The notes under the pieces: generated by a model
Seen by the model: the letters and a program-made list of their open reading frames with translations, nothing else
Databases searched by the model: none
Told to the model about the DNA's origin: nothing
Position numbers and translations under genes: made by a program
Source: Arctopsyche grandis
Taxonomy: Eukaryota; Arthropoda; Insecta; Trichoptera; Hydropsychidae
Assembly (NCBI RefSeq): GCF_051622035.1
Contig: NC_135355.1
Span: 29,048,986 to 29,112,985 of the forward strand
Length of the DNA stretch: 64,000 bases
Direction of reading: 5' to 3'
In this document: positions 62,986-64,000 of the stretch, one piece after another
How the letters are laid out: every line of letters starts with the position of its first letter
Position numbering within the stretch: position 1 is the first letter of the stretch

Positions 62986-64000
62986 ATGTTGAGTCGTTGT
63001 AGCTCTTACAGCGTCATTGTTTTGACGCTAGTGTATACGTATCAGACAAATTCTCAAAAAACAGGTACATCTTATTTTAGCTACATACATATGTAGTTAT
63101 CATTTGTTTAATTTAATCGCACCAGAAAGTTTATACTGCTTTAATAATGTGCTTTATAAATTAGGTATTTACAACATAACGGGAAAAGTAGCGAAATTCC
63201 ACTGAGGTGCTACTTGTATTGAAAAATATGTATGCTTGCATATATGTACATAGTATGTACTACATACATACATATTTATGATATACATATATAACATATA
63301 AAAAGCCGATTATCAACGCGATTTGTCTGTCGTTCAAGGTCACTCAAAATTTTATTTTTAACTGAATGTTTAATTTTATAACGATCGCTCGAAAGTTTGA
63401 TCAATATGATTGCAAAATAAAAGGTTGATAATACATAGGTTCTCAAAAACAAGTCGAAATATGTATTCTTTTCTCACAATATGTAATTCTCTCAAAGTTA
63501 GTTGTAGCATAGCTCGTTATGAAAAAAATCGTAGCTAGCGATTTATTGACCAATAAATCGCTCCATGAATGGCCAGCTTTTGAGTTGTGATTTCATGGCT
63601 GCTACGAGTCAAAAGTCGTGAAAGATCATCAAATAAATATGGAACTGATAATGTATTTACTGATTGTGATTTTTTTTTTGCTTTACAATACTTAAAATAC
63701 TTTTTTAACACATTTTTTCAGTGATAGTAACTAAATTCCTCTCAGGTAACTAAAAAACTTTTTTTATTGCTTTATGCTATATGAATGTACATATTTATTT
63801 ATTACAGTCGTTTTTCATAGACTTTTTCATTAACATTATTTTGCAAATGCTAAATAATGCATAGATCTTCAGATATTTTATCAATTTTCGTACAATTTTA
63901 CATGTTATAGCACCCCAGTTATTTCGCAAGGACTATACATATTTGGAAGGATTCGATGCTTTCTACAAGGAGCACACCGTTCAGAGACAGTGGACAATGG
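62986..64000 (+). CDS. Gene H: C-type lectin, 5' part only (window edge)
   Basis: A signal-peptide exon at 62986-63064 (26 codons plus one base) starts MLSRCSSYSVIVLTL and ends at a GT donor in phase 1. The next exon starts after an AG at 63910 and runs to the window edge. Joined in phase it reads QKT-APQLFRKDYTYLEGF, then FYKEHTVQRQWTM. This matches the start of CRD1 in genes A, B and D (FRSDY, FRNDY, FRKDY). The first exon is too short to stand out as an open frame and was found by looking for an in-phase signal peptide. By similarity CRD1 is expected to be of the EPN class, but that part lies beyond the window. An initiator-like TCAGT lies at 62969-62973. Confidence 0.75.

Overview
The window looks like an insect nuclear genome, most likely Lepidoptera. 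It is AT-rich and full of transposable elements. Its genes are small, intron-split, secreted C-type lectins whose two-CRD layout matches the immulectin (dual-CRD lectin) family, which is best known from moths and butterflies. The order assignment is an inference from gene architecture; a related order such as Trichoptera is not excluded. No other host gene family, tRNA gene or rRNA was recognised.

The backbone is a C-type lectin (CTL) cluster from about 18.1 kb to the right edge. In order: gene A (18101-24035, minus), gene C (27606-29674, plus), gene B (31225-33982, minus), gene D (37356-40745, plus), a lectin exon relic (about 43322-43418, minus), genes E, F and G (51157-52512, 53957-55742 and 58455-59720, all minus, in tandem), and gene H (62986 to beyond 64000, plus, cut by the window edge). 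Every gene has one signal-peptide exon, then two exons per CRD, and every intron is phase 1, so half-CRD exon pairs can be duplicated without breaking the frame. A/C, B/D and G/H are head-to-head pairs. Exon coordinates were read by eye from GT/AG junctions; in each complete gene the exon lengths sum to a multiple of three.

Two structural classes are present. B and D pair an EPN-type CRD1 (mannose-type motif) with a QPD-type CRD2 (galactose-type motif). E, F and G carry QPD in both CRDs. C has an EPN CRD1 but a CRD2 that lost its sugar motif and has a Ser/Thr-rich tail. Gene A is the standout. Its eleven exons splice in frame into a predicted 743-residue secreted protein with five CRDs, arranged as one EPN CRD followed by two copies of a QPD-CRD plus motif-less-CRD unit. 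The only large gap inside it is an intron split by a 1124-bp hAT element with a perfect 8-bp target duplication; without that element the intron is about 240 bp.

The remaining sequence is mostly mobile-element debris. It includes LINE fragments (2.86-4.96, 24.5-25.6, 35.6-36.0 and 44.1-45.0 kb), three solo LTRs of one family with 4-bp duplications, hAT elements with 8-bp duplications, two Mutator-like TIR elements with 9-bp duplications, a PIF/Harbinger-like 1.3-kb element, Helitron-like elements carrying a GC-rich minisatellite, several MITE families, tRNA-derived SINE copies, and TA and heptamer arrays. The first 18 kb, apart from the LINE and these elements, is AT-rich sequence in which no gene could be supported.
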